Shown: piece by piece, positions 1 to 5,852 of the stretch
Numbering within the stretch: the first letter of the stretch is position 1
How the letters are laid out: every line of letters begins with the position of its first letter
NCBI GenBank assembly: GCA_004357435.1
Contig: SMVS01000164.1
Span: 1 to 5,852, forward strand
Reading direction: 5' to 3'
DNA: 5,852 nucleotides
Source: Nitrospina sp.
GTDB lineage: Bacteria > Nitrospinota > Nitrospinia > Nitrospinales > Nitrospinaceae
Position numbers and translations under genes: made by a program
The notes under the pieces: generated by a model
Told to the model about the DNA's origin: nothing
The model's input: the letters and a program-made list of their open reading frames with translations, nothing else
Databases searched by the model: none

Positions 1-2492
1 ACTCCCAGATGCAGTTTCTTGTTGACCGACCGGCCTTTCTCAATCGCCAACTCGATCAGCAAGCCGACGCCTTCCCGGTCCACACTCACAAAGGGATCTT
101 CCGGCAAAATTCCACTGTCCAGGTAATGGGATAAAAAAGCGCCGGCATCGTCGCGGCTCAACCCGAATGTGGTCTGAGTGAGATCGTTGGTGCCGAAAGA
201 AAAGAAATCAGCTTCCAGGGCGATTTTGTCGGCCGTGAGAGCGGCGCGCGGCAATTCGATCATGGTGCCCACTTTGTAATCTACTTTGACACCGGATTTT
301 TCGATCACTTCACCCGCCACTTCATCAATCATGGCACGCACCACCCGGAACTCCTCCACATGACTGACCAGCGGGATCATGATTTCCGGAAGAACCTTGA
401 TCTCTTTTTTCACCAACTTGCAGGCCGCTTCCAAGATGGCCTGCACCTGCATTTTATAAATTTCCGGAAAAACTATTCCCAAGCGGCATCCGCGCAATCC
501 CAACATCGGATTGAGTTCCTTCATCGATTCAATTTTTTTGGCCAGGACCGACGCCGGTTTTTTCATTTGCCGGGCCAGTGCTTTGATTTCACTGGGAACG
601 CTGGGCAGAAATTCGTGAAGGGGAGGGTCCAGCAGTCGAATGGTGACGGGCAAACCTTCCATCACCCTGAATATTTCGGTGAAATCGGTCCGCTGAATGG
701 GAAGCAGTTTTTTAATGGCCTCAGCGCGGTCCTTGGCCTTGTCGGCCACGATCATTTTGCGGACCAACAGAATGCGCTCCTCATCGAAGAACATGTGTTC
801 GGTGCGGCACAACCCAATGCCTTGCGCGCCGAAGTTCCGGGCCACCAAAGCATCGTGCGGTGTGTCGGCGTTGGCCCGCACGTTGAGCCGCCGCATCTTG
901 TCCGCCCACCCCATCACCTGTGTGAAAAAAACCGTCATCCGGGGTTTGGTGAGTTGCACCTGCCCCAACATGACACGGCCTGTCGTGCCGTCCAGTGTGA
1001 TGGCATCGAACTGCTTGATGGTGTGACCGTTGAGCACGCATTTTTTGCGGCGGAGGTCGACCGCCAGCCCCGTCAACCCTGAGACACACGGTTTTCCCAT
1101 GGCGCGCGCCACCACAGCGGCGTGCGAAGTCATGCCGCCTTTGGCCGTTAAAATTCCCTGCGAAACGCTCATGCCATGAATGTCCTCGGGAGAGGTTTCC
1201 ATCCGAACTAGAATCACTTTTTCTTTTTTATCGGCCATCTGCTGAGCCATCTCCGGCGTGAACACAACTTTGCCGAAAGCGGCCCCCGGCGAAGCGCCGA
1301 GGCCCTTGCCCAAAACTTCGACCTTGGCTTTCGGGTCGATCATGGGATGAAAAATCTGGTCCACCTGCGTCGCCGGAATTCGCAACAAGGCCTCCTGCTT
1401 GCTGAGCAAACCTTCGTTCACCATGTCGACCGCGATTTTAATCGCGGCGGCGGCGGTGCGCTTGCCGGACCGGGTTTGTAACATATACAGCACGCCGTCC
1501 TGAATGGTGAACTCCATGTCCTGCATTTCCTTGTAATGCTTTTCCAGGACCTTGTAGATTCCCACCAACTCTTCGTAAATTTCCGGCATGTCCTGCTCCA
1601 GTTGCGAAATGGGATTGGGTGTCCGGATTCCCGCCACCACATCTTCGCCCTGAGCGTTGATCATGTATTCGCCGTAAAACTTTTTGTCGCCGGTCGCCGG
1701 ATTACGGGTGAAAGCCACGCCGGTGGCAGAGGATTGACCCATGTTGCCGAACACCATGGATTGAATATTGACCGCGGTGCCGCCATCGTGCGAAATGCCC
1801 TGCAGTCGGCGGTAGGTGAACGCCCGCTCGGTGTGCCAGGAGTTGAACACCGCTTCAATGGCCAACCGCAATTGCTGGACGGGGTCTTCCGGAAACGGCT
1901 TGCCGGTCTTGCGCTTCACCAGAGCCTTGAAATCGCGGATCACCGCTTTCAAATCTTCCGCCGTGAGATCGGTATCGAACTCCACCTTTTTTTTGGTTTT
2001 ACGGCGCGTCAAAATCGACTCGAAGAACCCGCCTTCCAATCCCAGAACCACGTTGCCGAACATGGCGATGAAGCGCCGGTAGCAATCGTACGCGAACCGG
2101 GCATTGTCGGTCTTGAGGGCCAGGCCCTTCACGGCTTTTTCGTTAAGCCCCAGGTTGAGAACAGTGTCCATCATTCCCGGCATGGAAGCGCGCGCCCCCG
2201 ACCGCACCGAAAGCAACAGCGGGTCCTTAGCGTCTCCGAAAGTTTTACCCATCGTTTTCTGAAGGATTTTCAGATTTTTTTGAACTTCATCCCAGAGGGT
2301 GGGTGGAAAGGATTTGTCTTTATTAAAAAAAAAGGCACAGGCTTCGGTGGAGAGGGTGAATCCCGGTGGAACGTTGATGCCTAATAAAGCCATCTCGGCA
2401 AGGTTCGCGCCCTTGCCTCCCAGCAGGTCTTGCATGTCGGCGCGGCCTTCGGTTTTATCCGCGCCGAAAAAATAAACGTACTTCGCGACCAT
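1..2492 (-). CDS. ppdK: Pyruvate, phosphate dikinase (3' end cut by window edge)
   Basis: Catalyses the reversible reaction of pyruvate, ATP and phosphate to PEP, AMP and pyrophosphate in the cytosol, supporting gluconeogenesis or PPi-linked glycolysis. I read the frame codon by codon from ATG at 2492-2490 to base 3: 830 codons with no stop or frameshift. The N-terminal ATP-grasp domain shows GGKGANLAEM and SVRSGARASMPGMMDT (Arg97), then MLQTRSGKR. The swivelling phosphohistidine domain has GGMTSHAAVVARAMGKPCVSG-like sequence, with phospho-acceptor His457. The PEP/pyruvate TIM barrel has GLCRTEHMFF, MIELPRA (Glu746) and SFGTNDLTQ (Asn769, Asp770). Numbering is one or two off the Clostridium symbiosum enzyme (His455, Asn768, Asp769). 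The window ends in codon 831 after KLHLG, so the catalytic Cys expected near 832 and about 45-75 residues are missing. An in-frame TAG at 2504-2502 fixes the start; the ribosome site (GAAGAAG) is weak. It lies 88 bases after glyS, with no clear promoter between, so cotranscription is likely. Confidence 0.97.
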   Translation of the reverse strand, partial: MVAKYVYFFGADKTEGRADMQDLLGGKGANLAEMALLGINVPPGFTLSTEACAFFFNKDKSFPPTLWDEVQKNLKILQKTMGKTFGDAKDPLLLSVRSGARASMPGMMDTVLNLGLNEKAVKGLALKTDNARFAYDCYRRFIAMFGNVVLGLEGGFFESILTRRKTKKKVEFDTDLTAEDLKAVIRDFKALVKRKTGKPFPEDPVQQLRLAIEAVFNSWHTERAFTYRRLQGISHDGGTAVNIQSMVFGNMGQSSATGVAFTRNPATGDKKFYGEYMINAQGEDVVAGIRTPNPISQLEQDMPEIYEELVGIYKVLEKHYKEMQDMEFTIQDGVLYMLQTRSGKRTAAAAIKIAVDMVNEGLLSKQEALLRIPATQVDQIFHPMIDPKAKVEVLGKGLGASPGAAFGKVVFTPEMAQQMADKKEKVILVRMETSPEDIHGMSVSQGILTAKGGMTSHAAVVARAMGKPCVSGLTGLAVDLRRKKCVLNGHTIKQFDAITLDGTTGRVMLGQVQLTKPRMTVFFTQVMGWADKMRRLNVRANADTPHDALVARNFGAQGIGLCRTEHMFFDEERILLVRKMIVADKAKDRAEAIKKLLPIQRTDFTEIFRVMEGLPVTIRLLDPPLHEFLPSVPSEIKALARQMKKPASVLAKKIESMKELNPMLGLRGCRLGIVFPEIYKMQVQAILEAACKLVKKEIKVLPEIMIPLVSHVEEFRVVRAMIDEVAGEVIEKSGVKVDYKVGTMIELPRAALTADKIALEADFFSFGTNDLTQTTFGLSRDDAGAFLSHYLDSGILPEDPFVSVDREGVGLLIELAIEKGRSVNKKLHLG

Positions 2493-2555
2493 GAACTTCT
2501 TCTACCCCGATCCTGGCTCCTGAATGTTTAAAAGATAGCTGCTGAAAACGAGCCA

Positions 2556-2572
2556 CAGGTTACCAAAACCTG
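2556..2572 (-). repeat. Small hairpin between glyS and ppdK
   Basis: On the minus strand CAGGTT-TTGGT-AACCTG forms a perfect 6-bp stem with a 5-base loop, beginning 8 bases after the glyS stop. No T-run follows, so complete termination is unlikely. It may be a partial terminator or a processing site between the two genes, or chance. Confidence 0.3.
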
Positions 2573-2580
2573 CGCCATTT

Positions 2581-4647
2581 TCAACTTTTTTTGAGAACGA
2601 TGCGCGAAAAGTCCGCCAGGGGGGTGAACAGCTGGGAAATGCTGTAAAGGAGAGCCATCCGGTTTTTCTGCAAAGCCGCGTCTTCCACGTTGACCATGAC
2701 GGTATCGAAAAACGCATCGACGGAATCCTTGATTTCAACGATAGTGGCCAAGGCGAGGGCATAATCGTGTTGGTTCACAAAGTTTTGAACCGGGCTCCTG
2801 ATTTCCAAATACTTGGCGTGGAGTGCTTTTTCCGCGGGTTCCTTTAAAAGTTTCGGATCGACCGCGGTCGTAACATCGTCCGTCAGTATACTGACCACCC
2901 GCTTGAAAGCCGTCGCCAGGGTTTCAAAATAAGGTTGCTGTTTCATATCCGAGAGCGCGGCCACTTTATCGCGCACGTTCTTGAAGGTATCGATACCGGT
3001 GGACAGCACGGCGTCGATGGCATCGTAAGGATAATCTTCTCCGGTCAATAGAAATTTGAGGCGTTGCGAAAACAAATCAAGGGTGTGCCGGCGGATTTCC
3101 TCCTGCGACAACTTGGCTTTCTGCGCTACCGCCTCGATGGCGGAAGTGATCATGCGGTCGAAATCCGCTTGCCAGCCGTGCGCCAATACTATTTGGATGA
3201 TGCCCAACGCGTGGCGGCGCAACGCGTAGGGATCCTCCGATCCCGAAGGGATCAGGCCCACGCTAATACAACCCACAATGGTATCCAGTTTATCAGCGAG
3301 GGCCACCAATGCCCCCGGCCGGGTGACGGGCGGCGCGTCGCCGGCGAAAGCGGGCTGGTAATGCTCCTGAATGGCCAGCGCCACGCCTTCTTCTTCTCCG
3401 GCATGCCGGGCGTAGTAGCCACCCATCACACCTTGAAGCTCGGGAAACTCGTAAACCATTTGCGAGTTCAAATCGGCTTTACACAACCGGGCGGCGCGCT
3501 CGGCAATTTTCACATCCTCCGGACACCACCGGTTGCCCAAATCCACCACGAGGGCCACAATGCGCTCGACCTTCTCGTACGACGTGCCGAGGTCTTTTTG
3601 GAACACCACGCCTTGCAACGACTCGACAAAATCCTCCAGCTTGCGCTTTTTGTCTGCGTCATAGAAAAACCGGGCGTCCTCCAACCGCGCCTTCAACACA
3701 CGCTGGTTGCCCTGCTGAATTTCCGGGCCGTCGGCTTTCATGTTGCTGATGGTGATGAAATACGGCAAAAGTTTGCCGTCCGCCCACACCGGAAAGTATT
3801 TCTGGTGATGCTTCATGGTGATGACCAGCAACTCTGCCGGCAATGCCAGATATTTTTTATCGAACTCACCGCGAATGGCCACCGGGTACTCCACCAAATG
3901 GACCACCGTGTCCAACAATTCTCGGTCCTCCTCGACGGTGCCGCCCACGGCTTTGGCCAAAGCCTGCACCTGCTCTTTGATTTGGGTCCGCCGCGCTTCC
4001 GGATCGACCATGACGAAATGCGAATCGCACTTTTTAAGATACGTTTTCAGGCTGTCAAAGCGGAAAGCCTGGGGTTTCAAAAAGCGGTGGCCGTAAGACG
4101 TATCGCCGTTGGCGATGCCTTCAAACTCGAACGCCAGCGGTTTGCCATCGAACACCGTGGCGATCCAGTGGATCGGCCGCGCAAAGCCAAGGCTTCGATC
4201 GGACCAGCGCATTTTTTTGGGGAAGGGCAGGTCCTTGATCAACTGCGGCAGATAGTCACTAAGAATTTTAGCTGTTGGCTGGCCGATCTGCTCCACGCGG
4301 GCGGCGATCACCTCGCCTTTGGCAGTTTTTTCCTTGATGAGATCCGCCACCGCTACGCCTTTGCCCCTGGCAAATCCGAGCGCCGCCTTGGTCGGGTTGC
4401 CGTCCGCGTCGTAGGCCACCTTCACGTTGGGACCGTGATGGGTTGCCACCACATCCTTCTGCCGGACTTCAATGTCCGGCACGTACACAACCAGGCGGCG
4501 TGGTGTGCCCATAGTCTGCGGCGCTCCCGCCTGCAACCGGTTCTTCTCGAAAAATTCAGCGAGGTTTTTGCTGAGGGCCGTCAACGCCGGGGGGATGTAC
4601 CCCGCTGGAATCTCCTCGGTGCCAATTTCAAAAATCAAGTCGGGCAT
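2581..4647 (-). CDS. glyS: Glycyl-tRNA synthetase beta subunit
   Basis: Beta chain of the bacterial alpha2-beta2 glycyl-tRNA synthetase. The alpha chain (GlyQ) makes glycyl-adenylate, while beta binds and positions tRNA-Gly. The 688-residue length is typical and the protein is complete. The N-terminus has the family signature FEIGTEEIPAGYI (residues 6-18). FPKKMRW lies at 142-148, ARFFYDADKK at 325-334 and VFQKDLGTSYEKVERI at 348-363. The HD-like domain has GVMGGYYARHAG (406-417) and AIQEHYQP (425-432), followed by ADKLDTIVG (451-459) and GSEDPYALRRHALG (469-482). The C-terminal anticodon-binding-like helical region ends with FFDTVMVNVED (646-656) and LFTPLADFSRI (673-683). The start at 4647 fits the family N-terminus, although no strong Shine-Dalgarno precedes it. 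glyQ is not in the adjacent upstream gap, so it must lie elsewhere. A run of seven A on the coding strand (2586-2592) near the stop is a possible slippage site but would affect only the last residues. Confidence 0.98.
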   Translation of the reverse strand: MPDLIFEIGTEEIPAGYIPPALTALSKNLAEFFEKNRLQAGAPQTMGTPRRLVVYVPDIEVRQKDVVATHHGPNVKVAYDADGNPTKAALGFARGKGVAVADLIKEKTAKGEVIAARVEQIGQPTAKILSDYLPQLIKDLPFPKKMRWSDRSLGFARPIHWIATVFDGKPLAFEFEGIANGDTSYGHRFLKPQAFRFDSLKTYLKKCDSHFVMVDPEARRTQIKEQVQALAKAVGGTVEEDRELLDTVVHLVEYPVAIRGEFDKKYLALPAELLVITMKHHQKYFPVWADGKLLPYFITISNMKADGPEIQQGNQRVLKARLEDARFFYDADKKRKLEDFVESLQGVVFQKDLGTSYEKVERIVALVVDLGNRWCPEDVKIAERAARLCKADLNSQMVYEFPELQGVMGGYYARHAGEEEGVALAIQEHYQPAFAGDAPPVTRPGALVALADKLDTIVGCISVGLIPSGSEDPYALRRHALGIIQIVLAHGWQADFDRMITSAIEAVAQKAKLSQEEIRRHTLDLFSQRLKFLLTGEDYPYDAIDAVLSTGIDTFKNVRDKVAALSDMKQQPYFETLATAFKRVVSILTDDVTTAVDPKLLKEPAEKALHAKYLEIRSPVQNFVNQHDYALALATIVEIKDSVDAFFDTVMVNVEDAALQKNRMALLYSISQLFTPLADFSRIVLKKS

Positions 4648-4688
4648 GGAACGTCCAGAACAAAATTGAATAAAATGTCAAAGCCAGA

Positions 4689-4717
4689 ATTTAATCAGAC
4701 TGCACCGTCAAAGTCAA
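4689..4717 (-). promoter_or_regulatory. Candidate sigma-70-type promoter for glyS
   Basis: On the minus strand TTGACT (4717-4712, five of six matches to the -35 consensus) is followed after 17 bases by TTAAAT (4694-4689, four of six matches to the -10). This would start transcription near 4682, about 35 bases before the glyS ATG. It lies immediately downstream of the hairpin cluster, and its -35 overlaps one arm of the outer inverted repeat. It is a sequence match only. Confidence 0.4.
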
Positions 4718-4769
4718 CGCCGGCCAGGAGCCGCCGGCGAAGCGCCGGGGCAAACCAGCGTGCCGCTGG
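4718..4769. repeat. GC-rich cluster of three inverted repeats
   Basis: In about 50 bases there are three stems. First, CCAGCG-TGC-CGCTGG (4755-4769) is a perfect 6-bp stem with a 3-base loop. Second, CCGGCG-AAG-CGCCGG (4734-4748) is the same geometry and extends to 9 bp (4730-4751) with one bulged G at 4733. Third, CGCCGGC (4718-4724) pairs with GCCGGCG (4733-4739) around an 8-base loop. The second and third share bases 4734-4739 and are mutually exclusive. An outer 8-bp inverted repeat, TCAAAGTC (4708-4715) and GACTTTGA (4783-4790), encloses the set. No T-run follows on either strand. The composition differs sharply from the AT-richer flanks. It fits a REP or miniature-element repeat, or a structured RNA segment; which one is unknown. 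Confidence 0.6.
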
Positions 4770-4779
4770 AGGCATCGGG

Positions 4780-4815
4780 TCAGACTTTGATAGGCACCCA
4801 ATAGTTGCGGGGCAT
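4780..4815 (-). other. 11-codon ORF MPRNYWVPIKV, possible truncated gene start
   Basis: ATG at 4815-4813 lies two bases after the TGA of the 48-codon ORF, behind a strong Shine-Dalgarno. It encodes MPRNYWVPIKV and stops at TGA (4782-4780), exactly where the GC-rich inverted-repeat cluster begins. It could be a short regulatory or precursor peptide, the stump of a gene cut by the repeat element, or a chance ORF. It has no glycine codons, so a glycine-sensing attenuator leader for glyS is unlikely. Confidence 0.25.
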
Positions 4816-4817
4816 AA

Positions 4818-4964
4818 TCAACTCCCCTGGAATACAGCTTCGTTGTCCTTCACCGAAAGAATGAAATCATCCATCTCCTCAGTAAAGGGTGCCGCTTTGT
4901 CGTAATCAACGCACTCAGGGGTAGTAATTTTGTAGTACACAGTCTCAACCAAGTGATCTGTCAT
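4818..4964 (-). CDS. Hypothetical small acidic protein, 48 residues
   Basis: The ORF runs from ATG at 4964-4962 to TGA at 4820-4818. An in-frame TAA lies four codons upstream, so the ATG is the natural start. The product begins MTDHLVETVYYKITTPE and ends DNEAVFQGS. It is strongly acidic, with 11 Asp/Glu against three Lys and no Arg. It has one Cys, no signal peptide and no membrane segment. It has no good Shine-Dalgarno of its own, but starts two bases after the stop of a 10-codon ORF, so re-initiation could supply ribosomes. The next tiny ORF again starts two bases after its TGA. About half of its third codon positions are G or C, by count 25 of 47 after the ATG. I do not recognise the family. 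It may be a real small protein, the remnant of a larger gene, or a chance ORF; the protein-like composition slightly favours the first two. Confidence 0.4.
   Translation of the reverse strand: MTDHLVETVYYKITTPECVDYDKAAPFTEEMDDFILSVKDNEAVFQGS
4822..4827 (-). promoter_or_regulatory. Very strong Shine-Dalgarno before an 11-codon ORF
   Basis: The minus strand reads GGGGAGTTGATTATG. GGAGTTGAT matches the anti-16S consensus GGAGGTGAT at eight of nine positions, and GGGGAG is six bases before the ATG. It is the best ribosome site I see in the window, yet the ORF it serves has only 11 codons. That suggests either a functional short peptide or a gene truncated just after its start. Confidence 0.45.
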
Positions 4965-4966
4965 AA

Positions 4967-4999
4967 TTAGCTTGAATTAAAAGGGAGGCGCTTACCCAT
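4967..4999 (-). other. 10-codon ORF between fabI and the 48-codon ORF
   Basis: ATG at 4999-4997 opens MGKRLPFNSS and ends at TAA (4969-4967). GGAG lies four bases upstream (5007-5004), and the ATG is 21 bases after the fabI-like stop. The next ORF starts two bases after this stop (TAATTATG). It is too short to infer a function and could be chance. It is recorded because it forms the first member of a chain of stop-start junctions and could act as a leader peptide or a means of translational coupling. Confidence 0.2.
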
Positions 5000-5005
5000 T
5001 TTGCT

Positions 5006-5020
5006 CCGGGCCTTGCCCGG
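5006..5020 (-). repeat. Perfect hairpin directly after the fabI-like stop
   Basis: Read on the minus strand, CCGGGC-AAG-GCCCGG forms a perfect 6-bp all-GC stem with a 3-base loop, starting right after the TGA of the fabI-like gene. No T-run follows, so it is not a standard intrinsic terminator. It could still slow RNA polymerase or protect the mRNA 3' end. Its 3' arm contributes the GG of a GGAG ribosome-binding-like site (5007-5004) before a 10-codon ORF, so the stem could mask that site. Confidence 0.55.
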
Positions 5021-5842
5021 TCAATCATCGGCCTCCTCCACGAGGGGGCGTTGGGCGCGCTTGACAATGTCTTTATCGAAGTAGTTGGTGGACATACCGG
5101 CATCGAGCACGATGCCCTGGGCGTTGATGCCGCTCGACCGTCCGCTCAGCAGAAACACCGCGGCGTTGGCCACCTCGCTGGTGGTCAGCGCCTGCTTGCG
5201 CAGGGTGAGTTGCTCGGCATGCAGGTAGGAATCAACGTAACCGGGAATCCCGGCGGAGGCCGACGATTTGAGGAGTCCGGCATTGACCGAATTGAACCGC
5301 ACCCTGGAAAAACCGCTGAACGATTTCGCCAGAAAACACAGGGAAGAATCCAGCGCCGCCTTGGCCGGTCCCATGTACCCGTAATTCTCCGCCGCCATGC
5401 GCGTGGTCGAAATGGAAACGGTCACCACGGAGGCGTCGTTGTCGAACAAATCCTTGAAGGTGTTGGACAGATTGATCAGCGAATAACAGGACACATCGAC
5501 GCATTGCAGGAAATCTTTTTTGGAGGTTTCATGGAAGGGCTTCCAGCCTTCGGAGTAATTGGCGAAGGCGATGGAATGCACGAGGCCGTGCAAGGTGTCT
5601 GTTTCATTAGCCACCTCTTTTTTCAGCCGTGCAATTTCCTCAGGCTTCTCGACATCGCACACCAACACGGTCGACGGCGCGACCAGGGCGCTAACGCTTT
5701 GTTTGCGTGCCTCGGTGCGAACGCTGTAAATCACGCGCGCTTTTTGTTGCGTGAGCAGTTTGCCAATGTGAGTGGCCACGCTTTTTTTATTGGCGGCGCC
5801 GACCACCAGAAACGTTTTGCCTGCCAGTTCCAGAAAACTCAT
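5021..5842 (-). CDS. fabI: FabI-type enoyl-[acyl-carrier-protein] reductase, divergent
   Basis: A 273-residue short-chain dehydrogenase/reductase of the FabI type, the NAD(P)H-dependent enzyme that reduces trans-2-enoyl-ACP in the last step of each fatty-acid elongation cycle. The N-terminal Rossmann motif GAANKKSVA (15-23) matches the FabI pattern G-x5-S-[IV]-A rather than the classical SDR TGxxxGxG. CDV (62-64) and HSIAFAN (89-95) follow. The catalytic pair is Tyr154-x6-Lys161 in NYGYMGPAKAALDSS. The C-terminal part has GINAQGIVLDAGMS (238-251). Two departures from E. coli FabI stand out: the conserved first tyrosine (Tyr146) aligns with Ile144, and HSIG is HSIA, so Gly93 becomes Ala92. It also has Leu where FabI has Pro191, and a tail of about 20 charged residues. 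The start is supported by AGGA six bases upstream. A FabI paralogue, a FabL-like enzyme or another FabI-related SDR remains possible; the family assignment is firmer than the exact substrate. Confidence 0.8.
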   Translation of the reverse strand: MSFLELAGKTFLVVGAANKKSVATHIGKLLTQQKARVIYSVRTEARKQSVSALVAPSTVLVCDVEKPEEIARLKKEVANETDTLHGLVHSIAFANYSEGWKPFHETSKKDFLQCVDVSCYSLINLSNTFKDLFDNDASVVTVSISTTRMAAENYGYMGPAKAALDSSLCFLAKSFSGFSRVRFNSVNAGLLKSSASAGIPGYVDSYLHAEQLTLRKQALTTSEVANAAVFLLSGRSSGINAQGIVLDAGMSTNYFDKDIVKRAQRPLVEEADD

Positions 5843-5848
5843 GACGCG

Positions 5849-5852
5849 TCCT
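5849..5852 (-). promoter_or_regulatory. Shine-Dalgarno of the fabI-like gene
   Basis: AGGA lies six bases before the ATG at 5842, a normal spacing, and supports this start. It sits at the very edge of the window, so the promoter is outside it. Confidence 0.6.

Noticed and set aside
360..1082. 240-codon plus-strand ORF opposite ppdK
   Set aside because: It overlaps the phosphohistidine and PEP-binding regions of ppdK. Its His/Phe/Gln-rich product is an antisense shadow.
1536..2384. 282-codon plus-strand ORF opposite ppdK
   Set aside because: The opposite strand encodes the conserved ATP-grasp domain of ppdK without interruption, and the plus-strand product has no family features.
4702..4790. 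Integron attC site
   Set aside because: The inverted repeats lack a clear GTTRRRY/RYYYAAC core pair, and no integrase or cassette array is present.
4718..4790. CRISPR array
   Set aside because: The repeats are inverted stems of different sequence, not regularly spaced direct repeats.
3064..4905. 613-codon plus-strand ORF opposite glyS
   Set aside because: It is antisense to a complete, motif-rich glyS. Its translation is rich in His, Arg and Gln with no recognisable domain, as expected from the reverse of GC-biased coding DNA.
4648..5020. Glycine riboswitch, T-box or glycine-codon attenuator controlling glyS
   Set aside because: I see no T-box or anticodon-loop sequence and no tandem glycine aptamer. 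The short ORFs carry almost no glycine codons, and no hairpin is followed by a T-run.
5006..5020. Intrinsic terminator of fabI
   Set aside because: The stem is good, but the following bases are AGCAAAATGG with no T-run on the minus strand, so it is listed only as a hairpin.

Overview
The window is a chromosomal stretch of a bacterium with moderately GC-rich coding DNA. All recognisable genes are on the minus strand. From right to left, in the direction of transcription, they are a FabI-type enoyl-ACP reductase (5842 to 5021), a 370-base gap, the glycyl-tRNA synthetase beta chain glyS (4647 to 2581), and pyruvate phosphate dikinase ppdK (2492 to beyond base 1). A separate-chain GlyS excludes archaea, eukaryotes and bacteria with single-chain GlyRS. 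From memory, glyS followed by ppdK is familiar in deltaproteobacteria such as Geobacter, so a deltaproteobacterial or related lineage (Nitrospinota, for example) is the best guess. No marker gene settles it.

The three large genes are housekeeping genes: fatty-acid elongation, tRNA-Gly charging, and interconversion of pyruvate and PEP. They share no pathway. glyS and ppdK are 88 bases apart on the same strand and probably share a transcript. The ppdK frame is uninterrupted across the window and has the expected active-site residues, but the window cuts it in codon 831, just before the expected catalytic cysteine.

The unusual part is the gap between fabI and glyS (4648-5020). The catalytic partner gene glyQ, often directly upstream of glyS, is not there. 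The gap instead holds a run of three tiny minus-strand ORFs (10, 48 and 11 codons). Each later ORF starts two bases after the previous stop, with TAATTATG and TGATTATG junctions, and the last has a near-ideal Shine-Dalgarno. The run ends in a compact GC-rich cluster of inverted repeats (about 4718-4790), followed by a plausible glyS promoter. The gap may be a small peptide locus, the remnant of a displaced gene, or a short repeat insertion. The sequence alone does not decide between these.
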